Origin: Raphanus sativus
Lineage: Eukaryota > Streptophyta > Magnoliopsida > Brassicales > Brassicaceae
Length of the DNA: 64,000 nt
Direction: 5' to 3'
Assembly (NCBI RefSeq): GCF_000801105.2
Contig: NC_079519.1
Coordinates: 34,943,288 to 35,007,287, forward strand
A model generated the notes under the pieces. That model saw nothing but the letters and a program-made list of their open reading frames with translations. It was not told the DNA's origin and searched no databases. Position numbers and translations under genes: made by a program. This document shows positions 11,974-21,358 of this stretch, in pieces. How positions within the stretch are numbered: the stretch's first letter is position 1; each line of letters opens with the position of its first letter.

Positions 11974-12166
11974 CATAACACGAATAACAATAATAGTACA
12001 TAATTACTCTAAGACAGAACCAACGCTCGCAATCGAAACAAGAATTCGAGTGTAACTATCTAACTATGAATCAAAATCGAATGCGTTGTCGGAAAAAGAT
12101 ACAATGGAACGAGATGCAAAGAGATCAAAACATGTGAGACGCTGATGTTGGGAGTTGTCGGAAAGA

Positions 12167-12280
12167 TATTTATATCACAAGAGAAACTAGGGTTTCTTAT
12201 CACAAGCCCTAAATAAACCTAAGCCTTTTATTTTGGGCTTTGAAAAATTAGACGTTCGTTGAACTTTATCTGGCCCACAA
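12167..12280 (-). promoter_or_regulatory. snoRNA cluster promoter: site II, telo-box, TATA
   Basis: Read on the minus strand, in order: a site II element GTGGGCCA (12271-12278), AAGCCC (12235-12240), the telo-box AAACCCTAG (12187-12195) and a TATA box TATAAATA (12167-12174). This site II / telo-box / TATA combination is characteristic of plant snoRNA and ribosomal-protein genes. Transcription would start near 12140 and run left through the five snoRNAs. The same interval separates the cluster from the divergent CwfJ gene. Confidence 0.75.
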
Positions 12281-12974
12281 ATCGTGTTTGTTAATGTCAT
12301 GTTAAGTCCCGGTTCGTCATTTTCGGTTATTAGTTGTTTTTCTTTTCCGGTTTTACAGTTTGATAAATTCGGGTTGTCATAACTGTCGGTTATTAGTCCC
12401 GTTTCGTCCGTCGTTCATAGCTTTTCTTGTCGTGCCCTAAATCAGCGAGCCGCAGTATCATTCCCGGCGAATCTGACTTCCTCTTCCTCTTCCTCTTCCT
12501 CTTCCGGTATGTTTTCTGAATTAGCTCTTCAGTTTTTTCATAAACTAAAATTAAAAAAGGGGATATTTTTTGATAAATAGGAGATTGTTTCTGCTTAGAA
12601 TCTCTTCAACTCTCCAATTGAAGATTTTTCTTTTTAATTTTCCGTAAATTGAACCGCAAGGACAATTGAATACGATGATAAAGTCGAGTAATTGAGATTT
12701 TGGTGTTGTTGATGGAATGATACAGAAGCTTTTTTTATTTGGGCGAAATCGAAGTTTGTAAAACTTACTTCAATATTCGACAACCTGTGAGCTTAGCTCA
12801 GTTTCTAGTGAATTTCTAAGTAGCAAAACGATACCTGTCCGTTTGTAGAGTTATAAGCTAGCTTGGCTTTAGTGTTTTATTTCTCAGTTTCATTCATGCC
12901 CTATGTTTCCTTGTTTATGTAGTACCCCCAAGTTTGATTCTTTCAGAGGAACAAACGTGTTATCCAACCTTATA

Positions 12975-15516
12975 ATGTTTTCTGGCATAAAGATCATACC
13001 TCGTGATGAGGTAAGCTTACTCCTTTCCTTTCACTCTTCTTCTTCTTCTTTAATGAGTTAAAAGTCTGGCTTGAGTTTGATGATGTTTCTATCTACTACT
13101 ACTAGGTGCTTGATGATACTTCGGATAGAGAAGACAAGAAGGATAGAAGAAGAAAGAGCAAGGACGTTGATAGAAAGGAAAGTAAACGACATGGCAAGAA
13201 GATTGCCAATAGTGGAGATGATGACGACGACAACGACAACGGGGATATTGCTAGAAGGAGGAATGGTCTAGATTTTATGCTGCAGCCTACACGAAAGGCT
13301 GATGATCTAGATCCTGCTTTAGATGTAGAGGAAAAACTGGAAGAGAGCACACATGAAGAGGTGAGAGAAGTTTGATTCCGAGTTTCTATCTAAACTGGTT
13401 CAGATTAGATGGTTAGTTAATGCCTTTTCCTTGTTTGGACCAGGTGATTAAAGTAAACCCAAGAGAACTGAATCCTTATTTGAAAGGAAATGGGACCGGT
13501 TATCCAGAGGAAGAACCTGAGAAAAGAAGCGGTATAGATAAGCTCTTACCAACTTCTGTTGTTGGAGATGGAGGTGCGAGTTGGAGAATGAAAGCACTCA
13601 AGCGTGCAAAGGAACAGGCTGCGAGAGAAGGACAAAAACTTGAGGAGGTAAGTTCTTGTTATGATGACTCATTAGCATAGTTTCTTTTTGAGTATTATTT
13701 CCTTATTATTTGAGAGTTGTGGCAGGTTGCTGGAGAACGATGGGGTTCACTTGGTAACCTTGTTGAGTCTGTGGCATCTCAAAGAGCAGCTCCTTCTCGT
13801 GCCCATTTGAATGCTATTAATAATAGAAGAAGAGAGAACAATGGAGACAATGATAAAGAGAAAAAGTCAGAAAGAGTGTCTGAGAAGGTACTTGAACAAC
13901 CGTTTAAGGGAAGCTTAGTTCAATCTTTGAATTCTCATTAACGACAGTAATATTCTGACACTGTGACGTGTTTTGTTTGAAGGGAAATGGTCGGGACTAC
14001 TTGAAGGATGACTCAATTCGTCATCGTACATTGAGAGCCCCTAAAACTGATCCTTCGTTATCCTGGGGGAAAAGAAAGGGTCAGACTCATAGACATGAAG
14101 ACTCGAAGCTGATATCTGAAGCTGCATCTCACTTGAATAAGTTCACCAATGATGGAAGCTTCATGAAGCAAATGCTTTCTAAGCAGAAGAATGAACCAGT
14201 AGAGCCTCGTGAAGATCACAGAAGCGACTCGGAGACCAAAAAAGATGGTGGTGAAGGGACTATTCCCAATATAGAATCTTTAAGTGTGAACCAACTAGCT
14301 GCTAAGGCCTTACAGCTCCGTCTGAAAGGGAAACTTGAAGAAGCCCAGAAACTTACGGAAGAAGCAGAGAGGCTGAAAGCAAAGCAAGCCGTTGGAGACG
14401 ATTCATCCAAAGAACAACACTACGTCAGAGCAGCGAGGTGAGTTTTTACTTTCATCTCTGAGCTGTTTAGGGTTTTTCTTTTGATATCATATATCGTGTG
14501 TTCTGACTCTTTTTTCTTACTCGTTAGGTATCCTATCAAAGACATGTCAGGTAAGAGGAAGAACGAAGAAGATGACACGGATATGCATCTAGCCAAAAGC
14601 ATAATGCATAACAAACTGTACAAAACATCTAACCAAGCTGCTGATGATGAGTATGACTACGGAGACGCTCCAAGCAAAAAGTCCCGGAAGCGGGAAAGCA
14701 GCAACGTTCCTGAAAAAGACAACCGTGTGAAACGCATCATGACACAGCAAGAACGCTGTCTCTTCTGTTTCGAGAACCCAAAGCGGCCGAAACACTTGGT
14801 TGTGTCAATCGCAAACTTCACCTATCTCATGTTACCGCAACAACAGCCCCTTGTCCCAGGCCATTGCTGTATCTTACCAATGCAGGTAAATACAATATAA
14901 AAGATAACTCTGTATTTGAACTTTTTAACTGCTTCTTGTATTGATGAGTGTGTTCTTTGTTGTAACTGAGCAGCACGAGGCAGCCAGCAGAAGCGTCGAC
15001 GACAATGTTTGGGACGAGATCCGGAATTTCAAGAAGTGTCTTATTATGATGTTTGCGAAAGAAGGCAAAGACGCTGTGTTTCTGGAGACGGTGATCGGTT
15101 TGTCTCAGCAGCGACGCCACTGTATGATCGACTGCATCCCGATCCCTCAGGAGATAGCGAAAGAAGGACCTCTCTACTTCAAGAAGGCGATCGACGAAGC
15201 AGAGAGCGAGTGGAGTCAGCACAACGCGAAGAGGCTCATAGACACTAGCGTGAAGGGCCTCAGGAACTCGATACCCAAGAACTTCCCTTACTTCCACGTG
15301 GAGTTTGGTCTGGGAAAAGGGTTTGCTCACGTGATTGATGATGAGCAGGAGTTCAACAGCAATCTTGGACTGAATGTGATCAGAGGGATGCTCGAGTTGC
15401 CGGAAGAAGACATGTATAGAAGGAGAAGGTATGAGTCGGTGGAGAGCCAGAAGAAGGCGGTTGTGAGCTTTGCACGCCAATGGGAACACTTTGATTGGAC
15501 GAAACAGCTCGACTAG
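12975..15516 (+). CDS. CwfJ / CWF19L2-like splicing factor
   Basis: Seven exons: 12975-13010, 13106-13360, 13444-13647, 13726-13887, 13983-14437, 14528-14885, 14974-15516 (2013 nt, 670 aa). The N-terminal third is charged and Lys/Arg/Asp-rich. The C-terminal third, from ERCLFCFENP (exon 6) on, is the CwfJ C-terminal domain 1 (HIT-like fold, with PGHCCILP). It is followed by CwfJ domain 2 ending FDWTKQLD. The family acts late in splicing, in lariat-spliceosome disassembly and debranching. The 5'UTR has a (CTTCCT)n run at 12478-12504 and its own intron, with a GT donor at 12507. The start codon gives the family-like opening MFSGIKIIPRDE. Equivalent to At1g56290. Confidence 0.92.
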
Positions 15517-15571
15517 ACGATCTAATGGTTTGGGAACTCATCATATGTATTCTCTTTTTGTAAACAGAAAG

Positions 15572-15613
15572 ATTTCTTAAAGACTTCGCACAAAAAAAAA
15601 ATTTCTTGAAGAC
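15572..15613 (+). repeat. Micro-retroposition footprint
   Basis: ATTTCTTAAAGAC (15572-15584) and ATTTCTTGAAGAC (15601-15613, one mismatch) flank a 16-bp insert, TTCGCAC plus a run of A. Confidence 0.5.
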
Positions 15614-15780
15614 AAATTGCTTTGATATCATCCTGAAATCCTACGCACGTGTAACTAAACTTGCATTGTTTTTCTGAATATTACATGTTACTAGCATAAT
15701 AATTTGTGACCTGTGTGATCAAATGGTGTACAATGAACTTCATTTTACTATTCATTATATTCATTGATATACACACATTT

Positions 15781-15822
15781 AACAATAATTATTAGATTGA
15801 TAAAAAAAACAATAATTATTAG
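15781..15822 (+). repeat. Micro-retroposition footprint
   Basis: A perfect 15-bp repeat AACAATAATTATTAG at 15781-15795 and 15808-15822 flanks a 12-bp insert, ATTGAT plus six A. Confidence 0.55.
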
Positions 15823-16375
15823 AAAACAAAATATAGAGCTCATTTTTATAAATGAAGAAAAATGAGGATAAGAAATTAATATAAGATGTTAAATTCAATA
15901 ACACTCAATTATATACGTCAAAGCTCATATGTTTAATTTATTTAAATTTGTAACTCGAGTAAATAAAATATTTAAATTCAAAAAAAAATTATCAATCTAG
16001 TTGACTCCTTAAAGCATGGCTGAAAATAGGAAAAGACCAAAGCACCCTCAAATGAACTGGACGGAGTCAACACACGGAGATTTGCTGTTAAGTGGTGGGG
16101 ACAGCAAAGAGTCACGTCTCTTTTATTTATAAACTCCGACTGACTCTTCCTTTTCTTCTTCTCTACAACACTTCTCCGCCCTTCCCTCACCGGTTTAGTC
16201 TCTCCGGTTATCAACCCTTTCCGGTAAGAAACCGATTGGAATTTCCCGGAAAGTTTATACGGATATATTTGGATTCTACTATTCAAGCTGTTAGTTTGCT
16301 AAAAAAAAATTAGATTTTCATTAGCTCACTGGAACCACCATCATTTCGTTTTTTTTTTATTCTTCAGACATATTA

Positions 16376-16528
16376 TGATAGTTTGTAATTGTATTCTGTT
16401 ATCATTGAGTATGGCCAAATAGCCTGTATATATACATCCGAGATAATCCTAATCTTCTACGAAGTCTAAGTAATTACATCATTATCCCAATAATATTAGG
16501 ACTTATCTAATATACATAGTAGTTATCA
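16376..16528 (-). repeat. Copia 3' LTR
   Basis: 153-bp LTR, TGATA...TATCA, downstream of the polypurine tract in element orientation. No difference from the other LTR was seen. Confidence 0.95.
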
Positions 16529-16540
16529 TATTACTCCCCC

Positions 16541-19500
16541 TCAAGTTGGAAGTGTAAGGTTGCGCACACCCAACTTGGACAAAAGATCTTCAAAGAGAGG
16601 ACGAGGAAGTGACTTAGTTAACATGTCCGCAAGCTGATTCGTAGAAGTAACATGTTCAAGAGTGATGAGCTTTGCCTTAACTGCATCGCGAACATGATGA
16701 CAATCTCTTTCGATATGCTTAGTGCGCTCATGGAAGACAGGATTAGTTGCAATATAGATAGCAGACTTGCTGTCACAGTAGAGATGCATGGGCAAAGGAT
16801 GTGAGAGAGTAAATGAGTCATAGAGCTCCTTCAGCCATTTGAGTTCCTTAAGTGTGACTGACATTGCGCGATACTCAGCCTCAGCAGACGACAAAGACAC
16901 AGTATCTTGCTTCTTAGCTCGCCAAATGACCGGAGAGTCACCAATAAAGATTATATACGCACTGAGCGAGCGTCGAGAGAGTGGACAAGAAGACCAATCA
17001 GAGTCACAATAAGCACTTATCTGCAGAGAGTCATTTGCCTTGAGAAAAATTCCTTGCCCCGGTGATCCTTTGAGATACCGAACTACTCGTAAAGCAGCCT
17101 CCCAATGAGGTAGGAGCGGCGCTTGCATGAAAGTAGAAAGAATGTGTACAACATATCCAAGATCAGGTCGTGTAGTGGTCAAGTAGATCAGACGTCCCAC
17201 AAGCCGTCGATACTGCTGTGCATTAGCAGGTGGTCCATCAGCTTCAAGTAGTTTATGATTAAGTTCCAACGGAACATAACACGGTTTGGCTCCTAACAAA
17301 CCTGTTTCAGCAATAATGTCCAAAGCATACTTGCGCTGAGACAAATAAAAACCAGTGTCATTCCTGGCCACCTCTATTCCCAAAAAATATTTTAACTTGC
17401 CAAGGTCCTTCATCCGAAAACACCTGCTGAGGTAGTCCTTAAACTCCTGTAGCACTGTTGCATCATTGCAGGCTATAATGAAGTCATCAACGTAGACTAA
17501 GATGTGGAGACAGATGGAGCCTCGGATTTTGGAGAAGAGCGAGTGATCGGCATAATCATGAGAGAATCCAAACTGTGTGAGAGCAGAAGTAAGCTTAGCG
17601 TACCAGCACCGCGGAGCTTGACGCAAGCCGTACAAGGACTTCTTTAAGCGACATACTTTAGTAGGATCGGAGCAAGTGTACCCTTGAGGAAGCTTCATAT
17701 AAATTTCTTCTTCAAGGTCTCCGTGTAAGAATGCATTTTGTACATCCATCTGATGAACAAGCCAACCTTTCGCAGCAGCAAGTTTGAGAATAATACGGAC
17801 CGTAGATAGCTTAGCGACAGGCGCAAATGTTTCGGTGAAGTCTTCACCTTCTTTCTGGTTATTGCCCAGAACAACAAGACGCGCCTTACGTCGCTCAATT
17901 TTGCCATTAGCGAGATACTTGTTGGAGTAAAGCCACATGTTCCCGAGTGCTTTTCTTCCTGGAGGCAGAGTTGTGATATCCCATGTATTAGTTTCTTCAA
18001 AAGCATCAACTTCCTTACCCATCGCATCATTCCAGACTTTAAGTTTAACAGCTTCTTTGAAAGATCGAGGAACCTCATCATTGATGATAGCTGCGAGATA
18101 TGCTCTGTGGGATTCTGAAAACACGTGGTTAGATACATAACTGGAGATGGGGTAAGGAGTGTTACCTGAGACCGTTTGTAGAGGACCATGATCAGGTAAG
18201 GAGAGATCGTGAGAGGATTTATTATTCATGAGAACAGAGTGAGTCACATAGTCCTTGAGAAGTACAGAAGGCGTCTTATGACGCAACCCGCGACCAAGAA
18301 TCTCAGGTAAACCCGGAGTAACAGGAGACGATGGATCAGTAAGTTCCAAAGGTACAGAAGACGAAGATGGAGGCGAAGTTGGTTCAGAAGATGGAGGCTC
18401 CTCAGAACTAGTAGGAGCTGTACTTTCAGGTAAGGACGACGGAATAGGAGAGATAGCAGGCTGCTCAGGTGATCCAGAAGGAGGTGGAATAGGAGTAGGT
18501 ATTGATACAGAGGACGGCAAGGCAGTCTGATCAGTAGAAGAAACAGGTTGGTTGAGTGAGGAACTCCCCCTTGATGAAGGAGCCGGTAACAACCAATCCT
18601 CGATAGAAGCATCATAGTAGTTAGTAGGAGGAAGAACAGACTCATCTGAGTCAACACCAGGGAACTTTGATTCTGAAAACACAACATCCCTGCTAGAGAA
18701 AAATTCCTTTGTAGTGAGATCATAAAGTTTCCAAGCTTTCTTGCCGTAGGGGTAACCAACAAAAATGCATTTACGACTCCGATCACTGAACTTGTCTTTA
18801 TCTCTGGGCCGATGATGCGCATAGCAGAGGCAACCGAAGACTCTTAGTTGATCATAGTCGGGCTTTTTATTGAAGAGAAGCTCATATGGCGATTTGCCAT
18901 CTAGTAGTTGAGACGGTGTGTGATTGATCAAGTGTGCAGCAGTGAGTATACTTTCACCCCAAAACGAGGGAGGAAGACGAGCTTGAAACAGGCACGCACG
19001 AGCAATGTTAAGTATGTGACGATGCTTCCGTTCAACACGTCCATTCTGTTGTGGTGTGTCCACGCAGGAAGTCTGATGCTCAATGCCATGTTCCTTGAAG
19101 TATTTCCGAAGAACCAAGAACTCTGTGCCATTATCGGATCGTACCTTTTGCACCTTTTTACCAAATTGTCGTTCACAGAGTGAAAAGAATTGTTTCAAGA
19201 GTTCTGCAACCTCCGACTTTTCCAACATCAAATATATCCATACGGCTCTAGAGTAGTCATCAACAATTGTTAGAAAATATTTAGCTCCACAGGAAGAAGA
19301 AGTACGGTAAGGACCCCATACATCGCAATGTATCAAAGAGAAAGGTGAAGAAGCTTTATTAGAACTATTGTTAAAAACACAACGGGTTTGTTTGGCCCGA
19401 AAACAAATCTCACAAGATGCTGCTTGCTCAGGATCAAAACTAAGGTTATCTAAAAGCGGTAAAGAAGATAAAACTCTAAAGGAGGGATGTCCTAGTCGCC

Positions 19501-21031
19501 GATGCCATAGTTCTGAGGTAGAAGCATTCCTAGACGCAGCACGATGAACACTAGCAGCTCTGACTCCCGTGAAATAATAAACCCCCTCTCGTTCTTCACC
19601 CGTTCCAATCAGGGTCTTCGTAAAACGGTCCTGCAACACACACAAAGTATCAGTAAAGATGGCTATGCACCCTGTTTGTTTAAGTAGGCAAGAAACTGAG
19701 ATCAAAGTGCAGTTAAAATCAGGGACATAAAGCACATCAGTCAAGTAATAGTTTTGACTAAGAATAATAGTGCCCTTTTTCTGTGCTTTCGAGTAACGTC
19801 CATCAGGGAACTTGATTGACGAAGGGAGAATGTCAACGACATTGGTTAGTAGAGACAGGTTTCCTGTCATATGATGTGAGGCGCCTGTATCAATAATCAC
19901 ATCATTAAATATAGTTTTACCAGCCAACTTTTCAGTCGAGATGTTAGACTGTTGTTGAGTAGATTGAAGCAGTTGAATAATCTGAGCAATCTGGTCGTTG
20001 CTTATAGGCGCCGAGGATGTTGTATTGTTTGTAGTAGCTCGTGTAGAATTACTGCGACCACGACCCCGACTTCCAGCAGAGAGACGACCACCACGTCCTC
20101 GATGTCCTGATCCAGAAGAGTTGGTTGATCTTTGTTGCTCATACCACCACTCCGGATACCCATGTAGCAAGAAACATTCTGATTTGTCATGTCCTTTTCT
20201 AGAACAATGAGTACAAAATCTATTTGGATCACGAGAACGTGTAGAAATTGTTGCAGCAGCCTGACTCGTTTCATGGGTAGATGTTTCAGCTTGAGCAGAG
20301 AACCCCACGGCCTCTGTTTTAAGCTCTGCAGTCCGAGCTGTATTGTTGTGTTGTTCCTCTCGAACCACACGTGAGTATACATTATTCAAGTCTGGAAGGG
20401 GATCTTCGTCAATGATCTGAGAACGTATGGTGCGGAAGCGAGACTCGTCTAGTCCAAAGAGAAACTTGTGCACACGAATCTCCTCTCGTTCTTTCTCTAT
20501 CTCGGTCGAAGCTTCACATGTGCAGGAAGGAGTAGTTTTGAGATTGTCAAGTTCTTCCCATAGTTTTGTAAGCCTTCCATAATAATCAATGACACTTTGT
20601 CCGTTTTGTTGACAAGATCCAATAGCATCGCGTAGTTGATGGATCCTAACACCATTACGAACAGAGAAGCGTCGCTGAAGAGTTTCCCAAAGCTTATGAG
20701 CATCGGGTACAAAGGTGACAGTAGAACGTATCTTAGGATCAATAGATGTCCTTATCCAACCCACAAGCATGGAGTTCGTAGCAAGCCATCTAGAAAGATC
20801 AGGTTCTGTTTCTGGCTTTGGTAAAGAACCATTAAGAAACCCGAGCTTCCGTTTGGCTTGGATAGAGTTGGACAGCTCTGTAGCCCACTCGGAGTAGTTA
20901 TCACCACGAAGCAGAACGGAGGTGATGAGAGCGCCAGGATTATCTGACGGATGGAGGTAGTACGGAGATAAGTCGACGCTAGTAACAGCCGGAGTAGTAG
21001 TAGAAGTTATTGCAGAAGTAGTTTCTGCCAT
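16541..21031 (-). CDS. Copia gag-pol polyprotein
   Basis: Single ORF of 1496 codons. Order: gag (about 30-230); CCHC zinc knuckle CTHCSRKGHDKSEC (about 273-286); aspartic protease DTGASHHM (about 381); pre-integrase zinc-binding H-H-C-C region with WHRRLGHPSF; integrase core with CDVWG, RSDNGTEF and QQNGRVERKH (D-D-E); reverse transcriptase with MDVQNAFLHGDL, KSLYGLRQAP and YVDD; RNase H with YCDSDW and SSAEAEYRAM, ending in ADMLTKSLPR. Domain order IN-RT-RNH is diagnostic of Ty1/copia. All catalytic motifs are present and there are no stops, so it may be autonomous. The stop codon overlaps the polypurine tract. Confidence 0.97.
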   Translation of the reverse strand: MAETTSAITSTTTPAVTSVDLSPYYLHPSDNPGALITSVLLRGDNYSEWATELSNSIQAKRKLGFLNGSLPKPETEPDLSRWLATNSMLVGWIRTSIDPKIRSTVTFVPDAHKLWETLQRRFSVRNGVRIHQLRDAIGSCQQNGQSVIDYYGRLTKLWEELDNLKTTPSCTCEASTEIEKEREEIRVHKFLFGLDESRFRTIRSQIIDEDPLPDLNNVYSRVVREEQHNNTARTAELKTEAVGFSAQAETSTHETSQAAATISTRSRDPNRFCTHCSRKGHDKSECFLLHGYPEWWYEQQRSTNSSGSGHRGRGGRLSAGSRGRGRSNSTRATTNNTTSSAPISNDQIAQIIQLLQSTQQQSNISTEKLAGKTIFNDVIIDTGASHHMTGNLSLLTNVVDILPSSIKFPDGRYSKAQKKGTIILSQNYYLTDVLYVPDFNCTLISVSCLLKQTGCIAIFTDTLCVLQDRFTKTLIGTGEEREGVYYFTGVRAASVHRAASRNASTSELWHRRLGHPSFRVLSSLPLLDNLSFDPEQAASCEICFRAKQTRCVFNNSSNKASSPFSLIHCDVWGPYRTSSSCGAKYFLTIVDDYSRAVWIYLMLEKSEVAELLKQFFSLCERQFGKKVQKVRSDNGTEFLVLRKYFKEHGIEHQTSCVDTPQQNGRVERKHRHILNIARACLFQARLPPSFWGESILTAAHLINHTPSQLLDGKSPYELLFNKKPDYDQLRVFGCLCYAHHRPRDKDKFSDRSRKCIFVGYPYGKKAWKLYDLTTKEFFSSRDVVFSESKFPGVDSDESVLPPTNYYDASIEDWLLPAPSSRGSSSLNQPVSSTDQTALPSSVSIPTPIPPPSGSPEQPAISPIPSSLPESTAPTSSEEPPSSEPTSPPSSSSVPLELTDPSSPVTPGLPEILGRGLRHKTPSVLLKDYVTHSVLMNNKSSHDLSLPDHGPLQTVSGNTPYPISSYVSNHVFSESHRAYLAAIINDEVPRSFKEAVKLKVWNDAMGKEVDAFEETNTWDITTLPPGRKALGNMWLYSNKYLANGKIERRKARLVVLGNNQKEGEDFTETFAPVAKLSTVRIILKLAAAKGWLVHQMDVQNAFLHGDLEEEIYMKLPQGYTCSDPTKVCRLKKSLYGLRQAPRCWYAKLTSALTQFGFSHDYADHSLFSKIRGSICLHILVYVDDFIIACNDATVLQEFKDYLSRCFRMKDLGKLKYFLGIEVARNDTGFYLSQRKYALDIIAETGLLGAKPCYVPLELNHKLLEADGPPANAQQYRRLVGRLIYLTTTRPDLGYVVHILSTFMQAPLLPHWEAALRVVRYLKGSPGQGIFLKANDSLQISAYCDSDWSSCPLSRRSLSAYIIFIGDSPVIWRAKKQDTVSLSSAEAEYRAMSVTLKELKWLKELYDSFTLSHPLPMHLYCDSKSAIYIATNPVFHERTKHIERDCHHVRDAVKAKLITLEHVTSTNQLADMLTKSLPRPLFEDLLSKLGVRNLTLPT

Positions 21032-21109
21032 GCTTTCTATGAAGAAGCACGATAGAGAGAGAAGAAGAAAAAAAAACTAGGTCAAAGAATCTTAGGCTCT
21101 GATACCATA

Positions 21110-21262
21110 TGATAGTTTGTAATTGTATTCTGTTATCATTGAGTATGGCCAAATAGCCTGTATATATACATCCGAGATAATCCTAATCTTCTACGAAGTC
21201 TAAGTAATTACATCATTATCCCAATAATATTAGGACTTATCTAATATACATAGTAGTTATCA
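21110..21262 (-). repeat. Copia 5' LTR
   Basis: 153-bp LTR that carries the element promoter in element orientation. It transcribes towards lower coordinates, antisense to the host exonuclease gene. Confidence 0.95.
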
Positions 21263-21358
21263 TATTACATATTGAACATGGAACTGCTTTGATTGATTTT
21301 TCTTCCACTCTTACTTTGTCATGGTTTCTTTTGTAGGTTTAAAAATTTAATCTTTGGG

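Larger units (their letters stand above)
15517..16127. other. Intergenic with two micro-insertions
   Basis: 3' flank of the CwfJ gene and promoter region of the exonuclease gene. No gene. The Arabidopsis DnaJ gene that I expect here (At1g56300, from memory) is not seen. Confidence 0.55.
16376..21262 (-). mobile_element. Intact Ty1/copia LTR retrotransposon
   Basis: Complete 4887-bp element in minus orientation. The two 153-bp LTRs (16376-16528 and 21110-21262) start TGATA, end TATCA and look identical base for base. They are flanked by the 5-bp duplication TATTA (16371-16375 and 21263-21267). Next to the 5' LTR is the primer-binding site TGGTATCAGAGCC (complement of 21095-21107), matching initiator Met-tRNA. 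Next to the 3' LTR is the polypurine tract TTGAGGGGGAG (complement of 16534-16544). It encloses one uninterrupted gag-pol ORF. Identical LTRs and an open ORF mean a recent insertion. Confidence 0.97.
16128..21336 (+). promoter_or_regulatory. Exonuclease gene promoter and 5'UTR intron
   Basis: A TATA box TATAAA lies at 16128-16133. The 5'UTR exon is pyrimidine-rich and ends CCG before GTAAGA (donor at 16224). The matching acceptor TTGTAG is at 21331-21336, 22 bp before the start codon at 21359. Without the inserted copia element and one target duplication the intron would be about 220 bp, a normal size. With it the intron is about 5.1 kb. The exon model is inferred from sequence only. Confidence 0.65.

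Noticed and set aside
14827..15489. 220-codon minus-strand ORF across the CwfJ gene
   Set aside because: It spans an intron and the conserved CwfJ exons in reverse; no family resemblance.
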